The notes under the pieces were generated by a model that saw nothing but the letters and a program-made list of their open reading frames with translations, was not told the DNA's origin and made no database searches. A stretch of DNA of 64,000 nt from Beroe forskalii (taxonomy: Eukaryota; Ctenophora; Nuda; Beroida; Beroidae), in contig WFMF01000190.1 in assembly GCA_011033025.1 (NCBI GenBank), forward strand, positions 1 to 64,000, written 5' to 3'. This document shows, piece after piece, positions 61,357 through 64,000 of this stretch. Every line of letters begins with the position of its first letter. The stretch's first letter is position 1. Position numbers and translations under genes: made by a program.

Positions 61357-63526
61357 TCACAACATCGGAAGGTGTTCTTTGAGCACAGCAATAGCGCACT
61401 GCTCCCCCGAAAAGGAACCATCGTCCGACCTGACTTCCCCCTCGGGTCCTCTCCACGCCTCCTCAGCCCCCTCGCCTCTCCACTCGCTCCCCTCGCACTC
61501 CTGCTTAAGATGATCTGTGTTGAAGTGCGAGTGGTACAGCTGGGACACGAACACATGGACACACAGACTCCCACTACCACACTTACACTTGAAGGTCTGA
61601 CTTTGTTCGTTATACGTTACGAGTACTCTACCGCATCTACTTACGTACCGAGGTGTAGTGACAGTACTGACGGAGTAATACACAAACACTGACTTACTGA
61701 CCCCCACCCGGCCAATGATTGGGTAGTAGGCTCGGATCACTGGTACGCCGAGTTCTGCACACGTTTCCGCCAGCACAAACACCGCGTTCTTCGTGTTTTC
61801 ATCGAAGTTGTAGAAAAGCGGAATTTGGTTGAGAGGAGGCGGGTCAGCACCTGTTTCAACCAACTCCTCAGAATGTCTGACGTATTCCTCACATGCCGTG
61901 AGGTGCTTGCACCTGATCTTACTCATGTTCTTGTCCATCCTGCAGCCATGTTCGCAGTGCATTATGTTAGAGTTAGGCCCTGCTCGGTAAATCACATGTA
62001 TCGGTAACCCAGGTCCCTGAGTGCTGCCTCTCACTAGAAATATCCTGTTCAACTTGTCCACCACTTCCACTTGTAAGTCTAATGGTTCACCCCGTGGCTT
62101 AACCCTGGCCTTGCCCTTCGTACACTTGGTATAGTGCAGCTTAACACGAGGTAGCCGTCGTGAGGTGTATACCTTACACAACGGGCAGTGAAAATGAGAA
62201 GTCCTGTTCCTCTCCGATACACTACACATAGGTGACGTCTCCATACACTTGCTGAACAGCGAATTATCCACCTCTGCTAGCCTTGCCTTCTTCTGCACCT
62301 TCCTACTGCCCACAGACAGCACAGACATGGGGTCTGCGTTCCTCAGACTCCGCTTCCTGCCTTGAGATGCTTGCAGAGTGTTGAACTGGTGTAAGGCAGC
62401 GCTGGTAGGCAGCAGGAACATGACCCGGTGCTGATCTGACCCTCCACCTGAGTAGACACAGCACAGACGCTGGTGTTTGCGCAGGGACCGCAGCTGTCTG
62501 TCTACGTAGAGGTTGCAGCACGTGCAGTGGAAGTGGAGGAGTTTGCGCGCGGCGCTGGTGGATTCCCCCTCGTCTAGGCAGTAGGGTGAGAAGCAGAGCC
62601 GGAAACGGACAGTTCCCACTTCGTGCGTACAGAGGGACTCCGAACCGTGCGATAGACGAGGCGAAGTCTGAAAGGAGGGAGGGGTGAGAATAGTGGCGAA
62701 TATTAGTGAAATAACCATAAGGATGCTTATTCGTGTCGTCAAATTTCATACTTTAAAACGAACTATAGAAGTGTGACAAGAGAAAAATATAAGAATTGCA
62801 TCTTGCATTCTCAAATGACTAACCTCTCCTTGGGACTGAGTTCCCTGCAACATTGCAAGGGATTTGCAGCACGTCAACTGGTGTCTGACGACTTGTCCGA
62901 TGTTCTGCTGTGTGAATATCATGCAGCACGGACAGTGGTAGTGAACGGGAAGCTTGATGTCACGTGCCGGACATTCACTGTCAGACGTCTTACACTCCTG
63001 GAGGGACAGGTGGAATGATTAGCTGCGTTATAATTATCAGAATCAAGCACTCCAAAAGCCCAAAGATCATTTAACGCAGTTGAATCACGTTATCAAAAAA
63101 GGAAAAACCTGAAGTTTGCGAACTTCTAATTTAATTACATAATACATATCCTAACTAAATCAAACCCGTCAAAATATACATGTTACTGCGAAATGCTGAA
63201 ATGTGTATTCCATTTATTTGTATTAAGGTATTTGTACCAGAGAATGAATTATGATCTTTTTCATTATTCAAAGACCCTATGCGAGACATGTGTGTAATTC
63301 CTCACCTGGAAGGTGATGTAGTGGTCGTGTTTGCTAACCTGGAAGGTGATGTAGTGGTCGTGTTTGCAGATGGTACTGAAGAGCGCATGCTGTGTAGACA
63401 TGTTCAAGACACACTCCCTGTAGTGGTGTTCAATTCCCACCACACTCCCCTCACTGTGCTTTATACAGCAGGGGCAGTGGTAGTGTACCACTGCTTGAGA
63501 GTCAGGGGACTCTCTACAGAACAAAC
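61357..63526 (-). CDS. C2HC zinc-finger / SWIM-domain protein, 3 exons visible, 5' end outside window
   Basis: Exons in order are 63526-63306 (or -63339), 62997-62824 and 62667-61357, all phase-consistent, ending in a stop at 61357. Four related finger modules occur: HYHCPCC..HHYREC, HYHCPCC..RHQLTCC, HFHCTCC..KHQRLCC and HFHCPLC..LHYTKC. They are followed by a Cys/His cluster (HCEHGC..CKHLTACEEY) and a SWIM motif CKCGSGSLCVH (CxCx5CxH) near the C-terminus. Such HYHCP modules plus SWIM occur in KDZ-transposon-related and other poorly described animal proteins. DNA binding is likely for the SWIM domain but the role is unknown. The two first fingers are in separate exons, so the gene may have grown by exon duplication. 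It could be a domesticated transposon-derived gene; no DDE-type catalytic region is seen here. Confidence 0.7.
63306..63371 (-). repeat. 33-base tandem duplication containing the exon's 5' splice site
   Basis: On the minus strand cacgaccactacatcacctt + ccag|gttagc is followed by a second copy ending ccag|gtgagg. The two donors are 33 bases apart, so use of the second adds 11 in-frame residues (VSKHDHYITFQ). Both donors keep phase 0. Confidence 0.8.
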
Positions 63527-63965
63527 CTGACAAGGGGGGTTAATAGGGGCAGTGGTAGTGTTACACTGCTTGAGAGTCAGGAGACTCTCTAAAGAACAAA
63601 CCTGACAAGGGGGGGGGGTTAATAGGGACAGTGGTAGTGTACCACTGTCTGGGAGTCAGGGGACTCTCTACAGAACAAACCTGACAAGGGGGGGGGGGGT
63701 TAATAGGGGCAGTGGTAGTGTACCACTGCTTGAGAGTCAGGGGACTCTCTACAGAACAAACCTGACAAGGGGGGGGTTAGTGGTAGTGTACCGCTTGAGA
63801 GTCAGGGGACTCTCGCAAAATACAAATTATTGCACTCAGATCGTCGTATACTGCTGAGCAGGGGATCTGATCTACAAACAAACTCACCCATGGGGGGTTT
63901 CTAAACATTAGTAAACACTGCTTGAGAGTCAGGGGACTCCTCTTCATCTCTGGACAAAGAGGGGT
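63527..63965 (-). repeat. ~76-base tandem array: duplicated acceptor plus exon start
   Basis: Four further copies, decaying rightward, of the unit formed by the polypyrimidine/acceptor ccccccttgtcag and the first ~60 bases of the zinc-finger exon (encoding CRESPDSQAVVHYHCP) are placed head to tail upstream of the real exon (starting about 63527, 63605, 63685 and 63770, with a damaged copy near 63910). Each has an AG acceptor and breaks off just after the HYHCP codons. Poly-G runs of 7-10 vary between copies. Confidence 0.8.
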
Positions 63966-64000
63966 TAGTCATTAATTAATGGAGACTCCTCGTGCGAAAA

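Noticed and set aside
61351..61692. 113-codon plus-strand frame
   Set aside because: Antisense to the intact zinc-finger/SWIM exon.

Overview
This is eukaryotic nuclear DNA from an animal. The genes are split by short GT-AG introns, intergenic DNA is AT-rich, and palindromic transposon remnants and minisatellites are common. The gene content (rhodopsin-type receptor, DC-STAMP-domain gamete fusogen, RNF212-type meiotic RING protein, LENG8/SAC3 protein, ABHD14-like hydrolase, multi-exon C2HC/SWIM zinc-finger protein) indicates an invertebrate metazoan. I cannot place the phylum from sequence alone. No rRNA, tRNA, CRISPR or bacterial operon structure was seen.

Layout. 1-4.3 kb: a homopolymer-distorted stretch, then copy 1 of a ~3.5 kb direct duplication (copy 2 at 21.2-24.2 kb). 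4.7-11.3 kb (+): ABHD14-like hydrolase, with a nested foldback transposon cluster in intron 3. 12.2-16.8 kb (-): seven-exon rhodopsin-like GPCR, convergent with the hydrolase. 16.9-31.6 kb: mostly gene-free. 31.8-32.5 kb (-): two exons of an unrecognised gene. 35.9-37.1 kb (+): single-exon choline/ethanolamine-kinase-like gene. 37.4-39.3 kb (-): RNF212-like. 39.9-48.9 kb (-): a complete 13-exon DCST gene with a C4C4 RING and a long Ser/Asn repeat tail. 49.2-52.5 kb: LINE ORF1 remnant and MITEs. 52.7-60.4 kb (-): LENG8/SAC3 gene. 61.4-63.5 kb and beyond (-): zinc-finger/SWIM gene, running off the window.

Recurrent pattern. At least seven tandem repeats begin exactly at a splice junction and carry extra copies of the real 5' or 3' splice site: ABHD14-like intron 4, GPCR introns 5 and 6, the 32.3 kb gene, one LENG8 acceptor, and both sides of one zinc-finger exon. 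This is the most unusual feature of the window.

Roles and caveats. RNF212 (meiotic crossover) and DCST (sperm-egg fusion) are adjacent on one strand about 0.6 kb apart, a possible germline-expressed pair. Several otherwise convincing genes contain single-base frame breaks, most in or beside homopolymer runs (ABHD14-like, GPCR, choline kinase x3, the 32.4 kb gene), while DCST, RNF212, the zinc-finger gene and most of LENG8 are intact. Residual consensus error is therefore at least as likely as pseudogenisation. Family assignments rest on motifs recalled from known families, not on database searches.
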